64,000 nucleotides of DNA. Source: Allium sativum. Its lineage: Eukaryota; Streptophyta; Magnoliopsida; Asparagales; Amaryllidaceae. This document shows positions 1-12,179 of the stretch, piece by piece. Location: NCBI GenBank assembly GCA_030737875.1, contig CM060911.1, positions 90,602,599-90,666,598 of the forward strand, written 5' to 3'. The position numbers and the translations under genes are program-made. Positions within the stretch are counted from its first letter, which is position 1. The number at the start of each line of letters is the position of its first letter. The notes under the pieces are model-generated. The model worked only from the letters and a program-made list of their open reading frames with translations. It did not search any database and had not been told where the DNA came from.

Positions 1-235
1 AACATCGATTTATTTAACTCGACGAACTTAACTTGACTCGACTAACTCGACTTACTTGGTTCGACCAATTCGATTCAATTAACTAGGCTCGACTAACTTG
101 ACTAACTTAACTCGACTTACTTGGTTTGACCAATTCGATTCGATTAACTAGGCTCGACTAGCTTGACTAACTTAACTCGACTTACTTGGTTTGACCAATT
201 CGATTCGATTAACTAGGCTCGACTAACTTGGTCGA
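1..235. repeat. 65-bp tandem repeat
   Basis: The word aactaggctcgact recurs at 81, 146 and 211, giving a 65-bp period. Each unit is itself made of about five 13-bp sub-units of the actcgactta/ttgaccaa type. It lies within the decayed LTR. The stretch 236-470 is a degenerate continuation. Confidence 0.85.
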
Positions 236-469
236 ACCATCCGATCAACTCAACCTTTTTAACTTTAACTGGTTTTACTTGGTTTGACTAACTCAATTTA
301 TTAACTCGACTGACTAATTCAACTCGATTAACCTAACTTGATTTACTTATCTCGATTAATTGAACTAATCACTTTGATTAACTCGACTAATTCACTTTGG
401 TTAACTTAACCAATTCTCTTAACTAATTCACTTAGTTTAACTTAACTAATTCACTTAACTCCTGTCGAA

Positions 470-985
470 TAACATATTTGATTAACTAACTTCGAATACC
501 ATATTCGATTAACTAACTTCGAACACCATATTCGATTAACTAACTTCGAATGTCTATATTCGATTAACTTCTTCGAATGTCTATATTCGATTAACTAACT
601 TCGAATACCATATTCGATTTCTCCTTTCGAATGTCTATATTCGATTAACTAACTTCGAATACCATATTCGATTTCTCCTTTCGAATGTCTATATTCGATT
701 AACTAACTTCGAATACCATATTCGATTAACTTCTTCGAATGTCTATATTCGATTAACTTCTTCGAATGTCTATATTCGATTAACTTCTTCGAATACCATA
801 TTCGATTTCTCTAACTTCGAATACCATATTCGATTAACTTCTTCGAATGTCTATATTCGATTAACTTCTTCGAATGTTTATATTCGATTAACTAACTTCG
901 AATACCATATTCGATTTCTCTAACTTCGAATACCATATTCGATTAACTTCTTCGAATGTCTATATTCGATTAACTTCATTCACTT
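470..985. repeat. 27-bp tandem repeat array
   Basis: Units built on ttcgaat(gtc/acc)atattcgattaac repeat with a 27-bp spacing (for example ttcttcgaat at 731, 758 and 785), with some units of altered length. It sits in the LTR where the 27-bp arrays of elements 1a and 1b also lie, although the sequence is different. Confidence 0.85.
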
Positions 986-2652
986 TATAAAGATTTCCTT
1001 TTTAACAACGTTTTATTCATTGGAAAGGATTTACTTTTAAATAACGGTTCTACCCTTTAAAAAAAATGATTTCCCTTTTTATAATGTTTCCTTTCCAATT
1101 CTATTTGTAAATGGTTTACAAATATTTCCTTTTCAAATTTATTCTTGAAATATTCTAACTCCTTAAATTCCCGGGAAAATTCGCCATAACCTCCTTTGTA
1201 TCGGGAGCATCGGGAAAATCCCCAAACTCGCCACACAGGCCTTTCCATTCAAAAAGAAAATAGTTTGAAATTATTTCCTTTTTGATTATCTCCTATTTCT
1301 TAATATTCCCATTTATAAATATCGCTTATTTATAAATATTCCAGTTTATAAATATTCTGTTTTCAATATCACTTTGAAAATCTCCTTATCTACATTCTGG
1401 TATGTTATGGTATCCAATCATATCAAATCACGATGTTCAATATCGTCCATACACACACAATCAACAACAGGTTATAATTCACATCATATATCAAAATATA
1501 TGAAAAACAATAAAATAACTGTTGAGGAATCCAGTCGGATTCCTCCAACCTGTTTCCCTGCATCCACAGATGTTAAATAACACCAGTATAATATTCTGAT
1601 AAGCAGAATCAACATATAAATATTTATCGGTTTATATATATATATTATATATATATATAATTTCCACTAACTGACTAGCAGTTCAATCAAACGGTCAACA
1701 CACAATCAAACAGACAATTTTAACAGCTCTAACAATACAACATGAAATTATAAACTGTTTAGAGTTGGTGAGAATTACTCACCTTGGACTGTTATCGTTA
1801 AAAACGATTAACTGTCTTTGATTTAGATGGAAAATTTATTTCTCCATAAATTGTAATGAGCTCGGATTCACTCCCAGTCAGTGTCATCATGTAGTGTCCG
1901 TCCATACGATCCTAACGCAACTTACGGTTCGTAAATCCGACCTCGTACGAAATAGTTACGACATTTTTAAGTTAATAAACATTTAAATTGAATTAAACTT
2001 TAAAATTCCAATTGGGCTTACTATTTAAAACCAGGCCCGTTCCCTTTTGCAAATACCAGACCCATATATTTCTTCTTCCCCAATTACAGTAGTCAAACCC
2101 GACAGCTCCTCCTTGGCCCTTTCGATTTGTTCAGGCTCCCACCGTTCCCTCATTCCTTCACGATTTCATCAATGGAAAGCACCACACTTCTTCTCTCCTC
2201 AAACCGTCCATCCCCATACCCAAAGCTTCAAGCTCGACGCCACTTACTGTCTCGCGGTTTCGGTTGCCTCGCCGTCGATGGCACACGCTCATACCACAAA
2301 TCAGCACCGAAGTCCTCCAAATTGTGCACACAAACTCCTTTCGAACCATTGAATCCAGATATCAATTCAAACACACACTTCGATTCACCAAAACTCAGTA
2401 AATCCGAACCCTAACCTCACTGTGAACCGCGAGCTCCCCAAACATGACGTCGCACGAACTTCCGAGACCACCCACTTGAAGCTCTCCTCGTTCTGATTTC
2501 ATACATATATATTATGAGATTTTTAAGTGTGAATTTTGTTTGATTTTTGATTTTTCAATGAGGGATGTTTACTGTAATATGCTTGTGGCGGCTACAGATT
2601 TTGTTTGTTGACCGTAGAATGAAATTTTAGGTTTAGAATTGAGTGGTGAGAG

Positions 2653-2660
2653 TATTTATA
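2653..2660 (-). promoter_or_regulatory. Candidate TATA box of the decayed LTR
   Basis: On the minus strand this reads TATAAATA within cttcTATAAATActctcacc. It lies upstream (minus sense) of a leader-like segment. The orientation agrees with the LTR. A motif match only; no start site can be proven. Confidence 0.4.
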
Positions 2661-3736
2661 GAAGACGAAAATATCTAGATATTTAAATATTAATATTTTT
2701 ATTAAACCCTTATTTATTCGTTCTAGTCTTCTAAAAATCACAGCGAACACATACGACGTCTAAAAATCATGAAAATTGACATGTAGCTAGAGTTCGACAT
2801 TACGGTCCCAACGAAACTGGTTTCGTCGAATTCCAACTTCGTATGTTCACACAGCGTATTTTTAACCATCAAAATACTGACTGTTTTACACTCTAAGAAT
2901 CCGTACGGCCACACAGTGACTCTAAAAATCACGGAAACTGACATCTAGCAACTATTTGATATTGCGGATCCAACAAAACTGGTTTCGTCAAATTTCGACT
3001 TCGTTTGCAAAACCGGCTATTTTTAAAGCTCTGGATGACCCATTTTAATATATAAATATATTTAAATAAATTAAATTAAATATTAATAATTTAATATTAT
3101 CGTATATCTTCAGATATGATATCGTACAGCCCCAGAATATCATATCAGGATTTTCAGCTTGATATTTCAGATTCCAGATTATCTCGATATTCAGTTTATA
3201 CTGAAAATCCATTTATAACGTATATAAAGCGTCGCAAATTATAAAGGAATTTCACAGCGACTTTTCTGAAATTTGATTTGGACATAACTAAAAATCTACA
3301 CGACGAAACCACGATTTTTCTCTTCCACTAGAAAGATATACTCCACCAGCTCCACACGTTTCTTGTTTCACAGAAATCCGGCTTAAAACGAATCCTGTAC
3401 ATTCAGTTGAAGTTCGAATCGCCACTTTACGAACTGCAGCGCCATTTCGAGCTCGTTTATAAATATATTATAAACTATACGTTCAACTGTCGTCGATTCA
3501 ATATAATCGTTATTATATTTCGAATCGAAACTCCACCAAATCTCGTATGCTATTCAATTCTCACGATATTGTGAATTTCACTATTTCCGACTATTTCGAC
3601 ATTATAATATATTTATATATTATAATTATTAATTAAATATTCAATATTATTTAATTAACGATCATTAACTTCTCTAAATCACCAATTATATAATTAAATA
3701 AATTAATTATATATCTCTAAAAATGCGGGTCATTAC

Positions 3737-4450
3737 AAAAACCAGAGGACGCTGCAAATGAACGTTAAGTAAATTACGTTCTGATTTAACTAGGAGACAT
3801 CAAAATTTCAATGCTAAACAAAGTACGTGGTAAATATAATGTGTATTTGAACTTGCTGTTTTAGAAAACAAGAGTTTACTTCAGATTACACAAAACTGAA
3901 GTGGTCGTCCTCTCGTTGCATTATATTTGCACCCACGAAGGCATCATCATAGTAGGTCAACCACAAAAAATATCTTATCGGCTTTTTTTCAAACATAACA
4001 TCAGAATACATCCATTCAAAAATGTCCATGCAAAACATAATGGTATAAATTACACGCCTGTTACATTACACATGACCTCATATTTTGAATTATTTTATAA
4101 CTGGCATGTAACATATTTTTATATATTCAGCATGCGTATCTCTTTTACTCGAAATAAATTTATATAAAAAGCTTATGCTCATATTATTATGTTGTATTTT
4201 TAAAGCAGATTGCATAAGTTAAATGTGATATGTAGCAGTTGTGTAAGCTATTTATTTTGCAACACGCATAACTTATTTGCCAGTTATCTACATATATGAC
4301 TTTATATTTTTAATTATTTTGTACCCAGCATGTAACATACTTTTATATAGTATTTGTAACTTATTTTGTAACCGGCATGTAACATGCATGGACTCAGTTA
4401 AATGTCATATGTAACGGGTTGGAACTCAAAATAAATTAGAGCAAATTCTT
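3737..4450. repeat. Short repeated motifs, possible CACTA subterminal region
   Basis: The motif (g)gcatgtaacat occurs at about 4103, 4327 and 4373, and a ttaaatgt(g/c)atatgtaa motif occurs at about 4218 and 4398. CACTA elements carry arrays of short subterminal repeats bound by their TNPA protein, and this region lies just beyond the 3' side of the two transposase genes. No clear CACTA terminus was found; the nearest candidate is CATTACAAAAACC at 3731, which overlaps the LTR end. The assignment is an inference. Confidence 0.3.
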
Positions 4451-4770
4451 TTCTTTTTATCATATTTATATTTTTTTTATTTCCGTAAGATTTTTCTATC
4501 CCTGAACATACCAAATTATCTGGTTTTAGAGACATCTGTGTAACGAGGAGCACATGATTTAATGTACACACTTTAGTATATCAAAACAAAAATTGAAGGC
4601 TTGATCTTCTAGCCTTATGGGATTGGCATGGTTTGGCACCATCCGTATATTAAATTTCTGTGTGCTTACACAGTTCCCTTAAATATATCAGTTGTGCACC
4701 ATACGTCTATTAAATTTCTGTGCGCTTACACCGTGAAAACAAACTTTTAAAAAACGTCAGGGAACCTTAC

Positions 4771-7556
4771 ATATTTTTCGGCAGCACAAGGAAGAACCTC
4801 CCCCGTTTTTTTGCTTATGTGCGCCACTTTCCATGCCTTTGATCGTGTAAGTTTACATGCAGGATTATCCTTTTCCTACATGAATAAATATAAATATATT
4901 CATCAATTACCTAATATTATAACGGTTAATTGTGAAAGGCTTTAACTACGTACCAATTCTTCATATAGTGCAGAATAAGATTTTCTACCCAGTGTATGAT
5001 TTATAATGTTCTTTGATCTATTATCAGCATTCGTCTTGCATTGTTTTTTCTTTTTATCAGTGTACTCGATGTCGATGAACTTCTCCCACTGAACTTTATC
5101 GATTTCTTCGGGTCGGTTATCAATTGCAAGACGTCTAGGCAAAGACTCTCCTTCCTTTGTTTTAAGAAATTTCTTTCTCAACGTCGCTTTTGCTGTTCTT
5201 AAGCATTGTGGAAACCCCTTCTCCAGTATTGGTCGAGCTATATCAGGGTTTATATTCAAATCGAACTCTTTCTGTAGAAAGGAAAAAGTATGAGATTATA
5301 AATGGATGCAATAACTACACTACACATGCACAAGTATAATTAGATATCCAGAGTGCAGTCAAAAAACATAAATGAATGTAATCTGTTGCACTTAAAATGC
5401 ATGTGAATTTCTATATACAATTGAGAATAAATAATTGAATGGTACACGGTATACTTTAAAATATGATCAGCGCTTCTTTCATAATTAATAGAGACAATTT
5501 TCAGATGTTTATCATAATTCAATTTTACTACAAACTGCACTGTAAACCTTTGGAAGAAGATGGTTACTTTTGGTTAAAAGAAATAAAAAATTGAAAGTTT
5601 AACGGTACACTAGTTCAGTGTTTTATCCTGAAATATTTACCATGATTTGAAACTGAAATAGATAAAGAAATCCATAAAAATAAAAAATAAAAATAAAGCC
5701 CTTTGAAATTTCTAAGCCATCTAATGAAACCAAAACCAACATAGTTTTTACACTCTATATTTGGAAACCATTTATGCAAAAATTAGATATTTATGTAAGT
5801 GTGTTATTTTCTTATTCAAATTTACCAATGGTGTGCTGCAAGAGTAAATTTGGGACGGGGCAGGCGGAAAGTTGGTAGAGAAAAAAAAAATCAAAGAAAG
5901 AGTGCTGGAAAAATACAAGAATTGGACACCAAAACCAAACAGCGGTGTCTCGTTGCCATTTAGCATAAAATGATATGAAAAAACATTATTACTGAGGAAA
6001 GCCTCAACTTTATGTTAATCGTTACTTAATTGCAGCATAAGCTAACCGAAGATATGGTATAGTATTTTCAGCATGTTTGATGCACTAATACTTGATTTCT
6101 TTTGGAATTTTATCAGCAATTATCTAATTTATCGTATTTTGTTCTCTTGTAGTTTGACTGAAAACTGTATAAAATGCTGGTTGATAGTGAATGCAACTAA
6201 ACATAACAATCCTAATTCAATCTATATAAAATTTGCCTTATCCTACTTTTGACTTATCTTGAATTTCACTTGCTAATTAATGCTCTTAAAGCCGATGCAA
6301 AGAATAGGACAGCGGGTAAGGGACTTGTTCAGTTTGTTTTGGATATAATCAAAAATATATTGGCCTTTGTTATCGAATACCAGAATGAGAATGGAAAACT
6401 TCACTTTTGAAGTGGTGAAACTTGATAATCTTTATCTTCAATTGCTGGATTAGCGCTCAAATTTGGTGAGAAAAAATCTGCATAAATCAGAAATTCACAT
6501 CCGTGATACAACTATGGATTTGTACCACCAAGTCATAATTAACGACAGTACATTATAGTTTATCCTACTTCATTTGCTACCGCATTCGCACTGAATCACT
6601 CAACACCATGAAAAAACATCTGCATAAATCAGAAATTAAAAACTGATCCTTAAAAAAACAGCAAAAATTATGGCTATTTTGTTTAAGGCCAAAAAAAAAA
6701 AAAAAGAAAAAAAAAAGAAAAAACAGCTACAGAACTGATTTAATTGACGAGAGAGCATCCTTCTATACAGTTTTATGGTAAAAAGCAACTAATCAGTGCC
6801 TTTTCTTTTTAAACTGATTTCGGATTAACCTTGCATACTTGAGACAAAAACTACTGTGAAACAAAAATTCACAAAAATTAAAAACTAACTTCAAATATCA
6901 GAGATAAATGATTCTTCATGCAAAGACATTTGTAAAGCCAATATCTGAATATTTGTAATGCCAATATCTGAATATTTGTAAAGCCTTTTTGGAATTATCA
7001 TATAAACAAGGGAAAGTAAAGTACAAAGAACAACTTGCTGAATTTTCTCCTTTTAAATGCAAATATCATATGCTTTTGGTCAGTTGAACTTTTTTCCCCG
7101 GACTGAGACATTTACAGATTGTTAACGAACATGAGCTGTTCAGATCATTTCCAATGAGTGCAGATAATGTAATTGGTTACATTTCAAACCATAAATGTAC
7201 AGAATTAGACCATGAATCTCATATGGAACTGTTACTGCGTGCTTAAAATAAGGTTAAACCATGAATGCCTTTTGCTTTAAAAAAACAGCAGAAAAAAAAA
7301 TTCTAGAAAGCGTATAGTAAAATACCATTAGTGCTCTCCATAAATTGTCCTTTTAAAAAGCGTCAATTTTTCTCTAATCATCATAGCTAATCGGGATGTG
7401 CCTTCGAATTAGAGCACCACAACGTGAACGCCACTTTGATGCATCTTTACCTTTTGCACCATCCATCTCAACGATTATCGAATATTTTTTTTCCGATGGA
7501 GGAGGAGGAACATCGTCTTCTGTAATTTCTGTATCTCTACTACAACTACTCGACAT
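4771..7556 (-). pseudogene. Transposase_24 (Ptta/En/Spm, TNPA-like) gene, partial and broken
   Basis: Three exon-like pieces are visible on the minus strand. The first, 7556-7374, starts with an ATG, has a Pro-rich acidic stretch, then KGKDASKWRSR and RRHIPISYDD, resembling the conserved N-terminal part of plant Transposase_24 proteins; it stops at TAG just where a Trp is common (PISYDDW). The second, 5271-4954, follows an acceptor (tttctacag) and ends at a donor (GTACGT); it holds QWEKFIDIEYTDKKKKQC then NRSKNIINHTLGRKSYSAL, the family signature. The third, 4875-4771, begins after atgtag, ends before GTAAGG and encodes RSKAWKVAHISKKTGEVL, the family's C-terminal block. A further 24-bp exon at 4535-4512 is possible. 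Nothing convincing was found between 5272 and 7373. Exon joins are inferred. Confidence 0.65.
6692..6723. repeat. A-rich homopurine tract
   Basis: A run of almost pure A with a few G, inside the presumed intron of the Transposase_24-like gene. Nothing else was recognised in about 5280-7370. Confidence 0.8.
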
Positions 7557-7592
7557 TCTACAAAAATATAACGCAAACAACAGATAATGCAC

Positions 7593-8738
7593 AAAATATA
7601 GTGTATTAATATGTCATAAAACTGTCAATTTAAAACAACTAAAGACATAATTCCAATTACAAATACATGTATCAACAAGCATTACGTTTTGTTTGAACAT
7701 TTAAAATAAATTGCTACTTGCATTGGGTTCGAGTTCACATGTATAATTTTGTGCTTGCATCAGCGACTTAACATCCGTTGCACATATCCATGCAACATGA
7801 ATAAAGAAGACTCTAAGAACCAATAATTAGCCAGGAAGATAAAATCATTGTCCAGTTTAAGCTTCTACTCCTTATTTCTATATCACATAATTAACAAGCT
7901 GAATGATACAGAACTTATAAGTAAATTATGTGAATTTTCATAACTTATAAGTAAATTATCACAGTCCGGTTTAACCACTGTTACTCCAAATCAACTGTAA
8001 AAAGGGTGTGTATTTTCATAACTTATAAGTAAATTATGTGAATCGAAATGAATTGGAATGACCATATGATAAGCTGTTACTTGAAGGCCCAACATATTAG
8101 CAATGAAATATGAGAATGATACATATTATTTCCAGCTGAAAAACAAAAATCTCCAGCAGCTAACTAAGATATCAAAACTTGAAGACAAATTGCTTGTCAT
8201 AGATTTTAAAGGACATGCATGCATATACCTAAGCATGGTAATTGGTCGGACAAAGTGGCATCACAATGGAAGAAGTTAGTACCAGTAAACAATAAGAACC
8301 ATATATATAACAGATGAATACGCAGTCTACATCTTAATATTTCTGAAAGCACTTTTGTTTCCAGGATTAATAATAACAATGTAATATATATAGCCTATGG
8401 ATCCTGCTTTGACATTGAGTTTGAGTTTCATATTCATAAAGAACCTTTTAAGCATCGTAAGTAGCAAAATGTTATCATCTTGTTGTAAAACTAGAATTTA
8501 CCATCCACGACAATTTATCAAAGACATGTATCATTATTCTTATATTAATACAACAGATAATGCACAAAAGGTGATTAAGAAAACAACTAACATCTTTATA
8601 TTAATACCAATTACTAATATCTTGCAGTACTAGTTTTCAACATACATAATTCCAAAACAGTAAAATTTCAACTTCTTCCTCTATGAGCTTATAATGACAA
8701 GCTTACAAAAAAGCAACTACTACTCCAATCAAACTCAA
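7593..8738. other. Spacer between the two CACTA genes
   Basis: AT-rich and without a recognisable gene. It contains three copies of aacttataagtaaattat at 7912, 7942 and 8020; each has the small palindrome acttataagt. A 19-bp phrase (acaacagataatgcacaaa) at about 7577 recurs at about 8550. Confidence 0.5.
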
Positions 8739-11700
8739 TTATTTTAATTCAATACATTTTAACAAGGGTTTTAAGTTGGAGTGCTCCTTTAAAATTGATG
8801 GGAAGTTTGTCGGCATCTCGTAATCATCCACCCTATCCGTCAAGCGTTTAGGTGAGCGTCGTACAATGGACCAATCAGGATTTTGTATGTCTTTTATGTA
8901 AAAAACTTGACTTGCTTCGGATGCAAGAATGGCAGGCTCATCGTACTCTCCATCACTGCTTTTAAGTTTTTGTAGATTAACCATCAACAAATTAGAGTCT
9001 GGACAAACCTTACATCCATGCATTTTGTCAGCGATATTGACCCACTCGCAATAGAACACTACGTGTGAAAATTCATAATAATCAACTTCTATGATCTCCT
9101 TGATAATACCATACCAAGTAATATCATCATCCGTAGGATTCAAATCTTTTGCACTTGCTACAAAAGTTGTAATCGCATCCATACAAACACCGCTATCTTG
9201 CGTTGAATGAGTGTCATCATAATGCTGAGGAGAAAATACGTAACCATTGATTCTATACATAAGATGAGTTTTGGCTTCCTATGTTGGTCCACTAACATAA
9301 TACCATAATAGTGAATCCATACGTTTTTCATCCATTAGCTGTTAAAAATCATTTTAATAAGTTAAATAATATAAATTTGACTATTAATATCTTGTGGAAT
9401 TTAACAAACCTTCTTGTGCAACCAATCAATTAACTCAGTTTGTACTACCACTTCTGTCATTGTCTGACGCTTTTTTCTACTCCGCGGAGCGTTTTCCAAT
9501 GTAGATCGGTATTCACTACATATTAAAATTATAGTAGCTTAAATAAATTTTGAAGTTACATCTTATAGTAAGTAAAAAAAAACAAACCTATAATAATCAT
9601 CTCGGTCTGGAATGTCCAATCTAAAAAGTATCCATCTTCGAATTTGAATACTTTGTACGCCAGATAATTTAATAGTTTTGCCCTCGATGATGGAACGTTC
9701 ATAAGTGTCACCTCCGTACTCATCTAAAAATGGAGCTTGTTTAGAGCTATGATTACCACTACGTGGATTTGGCATATATTCCATGGCGTATGTAACAGAT
9801 TCTGAAACAAGATATGCTTCAGAAATTGATCCCTCTATATAACACTTATTGCTTGGTATGTCTTTGCATTCCTTCATAGCTCTAATTAAAGAAAACATTA
9901 TTTTTCATTATCATTGAAAAAGGATCATGTAATTATCATATAAAAAATATGCAGTACCTTTCAAACGGATACATCCATGTATAACTAACTGGTCCACATA
10001 GCAATGCCTGATCGGCTAAATGCATCATTAGATGTATGCTTATGTCAAAGAATTGAGAAGGAAAATATTGCACCAACACGCATAATGCCTCGGCAATCAT
10101 ATCTTTTGCAGCTTGTACATGCTCTCGAATTAAAACCTTCGAACAAATAATGTTGAAATACAAGCACACTTGTAATATGGCACGCCTTAAGTCACGATGC
10201 TTTGGATAGGCATGTTGAATCATGATGGGCAGAAAATATTGAATAATAACATGATAGTCGTATGACTTTCTAATATTCAAACAAGGCGGCTGAATGTTGA
10301 CTAAGTTGCTTAACTTAGTCCCAAAGCATGATGGAAGTTTTGCATCTTTTAGAAGTTGACAACATTGCAGCTTGTATGTTTTTTCAAATGCAAATTTGGA
10401 AGATTGCTTGGTTCTTTCAAACAACAAATTAATAAAATGCTCTGATACATTCTTCTCAGTGTGCATCACATCAATAGTATGTCGCACTTTATGACTGCTC
10501 CAATACTCTAAAGCAAACAGAATCGATTTCTTATACCATGCTGTTCTTTCATCATCGCTATTTTCATTTGTAAAATGTTCATCGTCACAATCAACATCAT
10601 TTACTACAGGTCTTTTGTTTTTTGGTATTTTACCTGGTACATATTTGATATGAGCAAGCTTTTCTAAAAGTATGGAGCCTGCTAATCGGGTTGGAGGTTC
10701 CTTATCTTCTATGTTTTTGTACCATCCATGTTTCAATGCCCTATATGGATGACCATTCTTCAAAAATCTTCTATACTTTGTGTATACAATCTTATTTCCA
10801 ACACGTTCTGATTCAGTCTCCATTGCACAAACAGGACATGCTTTGTAACCATGTGTTACACATCCAGATAAATTCCCCAGTGCAGGTAAATCATGAATCC
10901 CCCATAACAGCATTGCTCTCAAAGTGAAACACTCTTTCTTATACATGTCAAATGCTGGCACTCCATCAGTCCATAACTGCTTCAACTCATCCACAAGAGG
11001 TTCTAAATACACATCAATATCTTGACTTGGTGCTCTCGGTCCAGGAATCAACAAGCACAACATTTGAAACTCCGATTTCATGCATAATGAAGGGGGTAAA
11101 TTATAAGGAACCGTATACACAGGCCAACAACTATAACCACTTGATTGCATTGTATTAGGGTTAAACCCATCGGTGGCAATACCAAGCCAAACATTCCGCC
11201 CATTTCTACCAAACTCTGGCCACTTGTTCTTGAACGATCTCCATTCAACTGAGTCAATAGGATGACGCATGGAATTCCAACAAGGTTTTGCTTCACTATG
11301 CCATGACATTTTTCGAGCTATCCATGGTATAGTGTACAACCTTGTTAATCTGGGAGCTAGTGGAAAATATTTCAAAACCTTTCGAGGTTTTTTTGTGATT
11401 TTTACTTCTCCTCCATGTTTTTTAACTTTAAATCTTGAAGTATGACAATGAGGACATTCCGATGCATCATTGTATTCCTTCCAAAACAATATGCAATCGT
11501 TTTCACAAGCATGTATACACTCGACTTTCATTCCCAAATCTTTTAACATTTGTTTCATTGTCGAATACTTCTCTGGTATTGTATTTTCTTTTGGAAGCCA
11601 CCGTTTCAATCGCATCAACAATTCGGTCATACTATTTCCTGACCAGTTAAAATCTTTTTTTAAATTATGAAGCTCTATAATGACGCTTAATGTTGTAAGT

Positions 11701-12179
11701 CCATCTTCACAAGAAGGGTACAATTTTTCATTTGCTATTCTTTTGTACTTCTGATACTTTTTCCAGTGGTTACCATCATCCACACCTTCTATGCCGTCAT
11801 AAGCCCCATATGCATCATTAACAAGGTCTTCAAGAGCTTCTCCTACATGGCTTTGCTCTCGAACTTGATTAGAATTGTAAGCCTCGTAAGAAACATGTCG
11901 TGTTGGATTAGCCATCATGTCATTGTCAATTCTTTCACCGTGAAAAAACCATTCATCGTATGTTGGATCCATACCATAAATGATCAAGTGTTTTTCTACT
12001 GTTTTAAAAGGCAACTTTTTAGAATTTCTACACTTTACACAAGGACAGCTGCATAACTCAAAGTCAGGTGGAGCATTACTCTTTGCGAATTCCATAAAAT
12101 CTCGAACTCCTTGTATATACTCATTGGTGTTCCTATGTCGAATTCTAATCCACCCTCTCGATGTAGACTTTGACATCAT
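8739..12179 (-). pseudogene. TNP2-type CACTA transposase gene with one in-frame stop
   Basis: Encodes the catalytic transposase of an En/Spm-like element. Inferred exons: 12179-9958, 9881-9588, 9515-9410 and 9338-8739, joined at GT/AG sites with phases that agree; together 1074 codons, the usual size for TNP2 proteins. The first exon has the Transposase-associated domain (about residues 7-85, GWIRIRHRNTNEY, CPCVKCRN, DEWFFHGE), then the TNP2 core (about 240-470, including CPHCHTSRFK, LLIPGPRAPSQDIDVYL and GCVTHGYKACPVC) and the start of a DUF4218-like part ending WMYPFER, which continues in the second exon. The last exon carries a DUF4216-like domain (RINGYVFSP, ITWYGIIKEIIEVDYY, ASEASQVFYIKDIQNPDW). 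One TAG at 9281-9279 interrupts exon 4 at codon 894 between GPT and EAK; the frame is open on both sides. The copy is otherwise well preserved, so it died fairly recently or the stop is a single late hit. Confidence 0.85.

Larger units (their letters stand above)
1..3736 (-). mobile_element. Decayed LTR (left part outside window), related to the Tekay-like elements in this window
   Basis: Read on the minus strand, the segment begins at 3736 with TGTAATGACCCGCA, which matches the LTR starts of the other elements here (TGTAATAACCCGG, TGTAACAACCCG). Going leftwards it carries, in the order seen in the LTR of element 2, the blocks 'acgaaactggtttcgtcgaa' (about 2810), a palindrome GTGAG..CTCAC (1768-1782), the conserved gcatcggg/ggttatggcg block (about 1155-1260) and a 27-bp tandem array (470-985). 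No primer site or polypurine tract follows at 3737, so it could be a solo LTR or one LTR of a broken element; the left end is outside the window. Divergence from the other copies is clearly higher, so it is older or another subfamily. Confidence 0.7.
4512..12179 (-). mobile_element. En/Spm-like (CACTA) DNA transposon, coding part
   Basis: Two genes in the same orientation, a TNP2-type transposase and a Transposase_24-type protein, form the usual coding pair of plant En/Spm-like elements. The limits given are those of the recognisable coding exons; the true ends lie further out but no CACTA terminal inverted repeat or 3-bp target duplication could be found on either side. Both genes carry stops, so the copy is probably non-functional. 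Confidence 0.8.

Noticed and set aside
3731..3743. CATTACAAAAACC as the CACTA terminus
   Set aside because: Only a near match to CACTA ends, overlapping the LTR end, with no inverted partner on the far side of the transposase.
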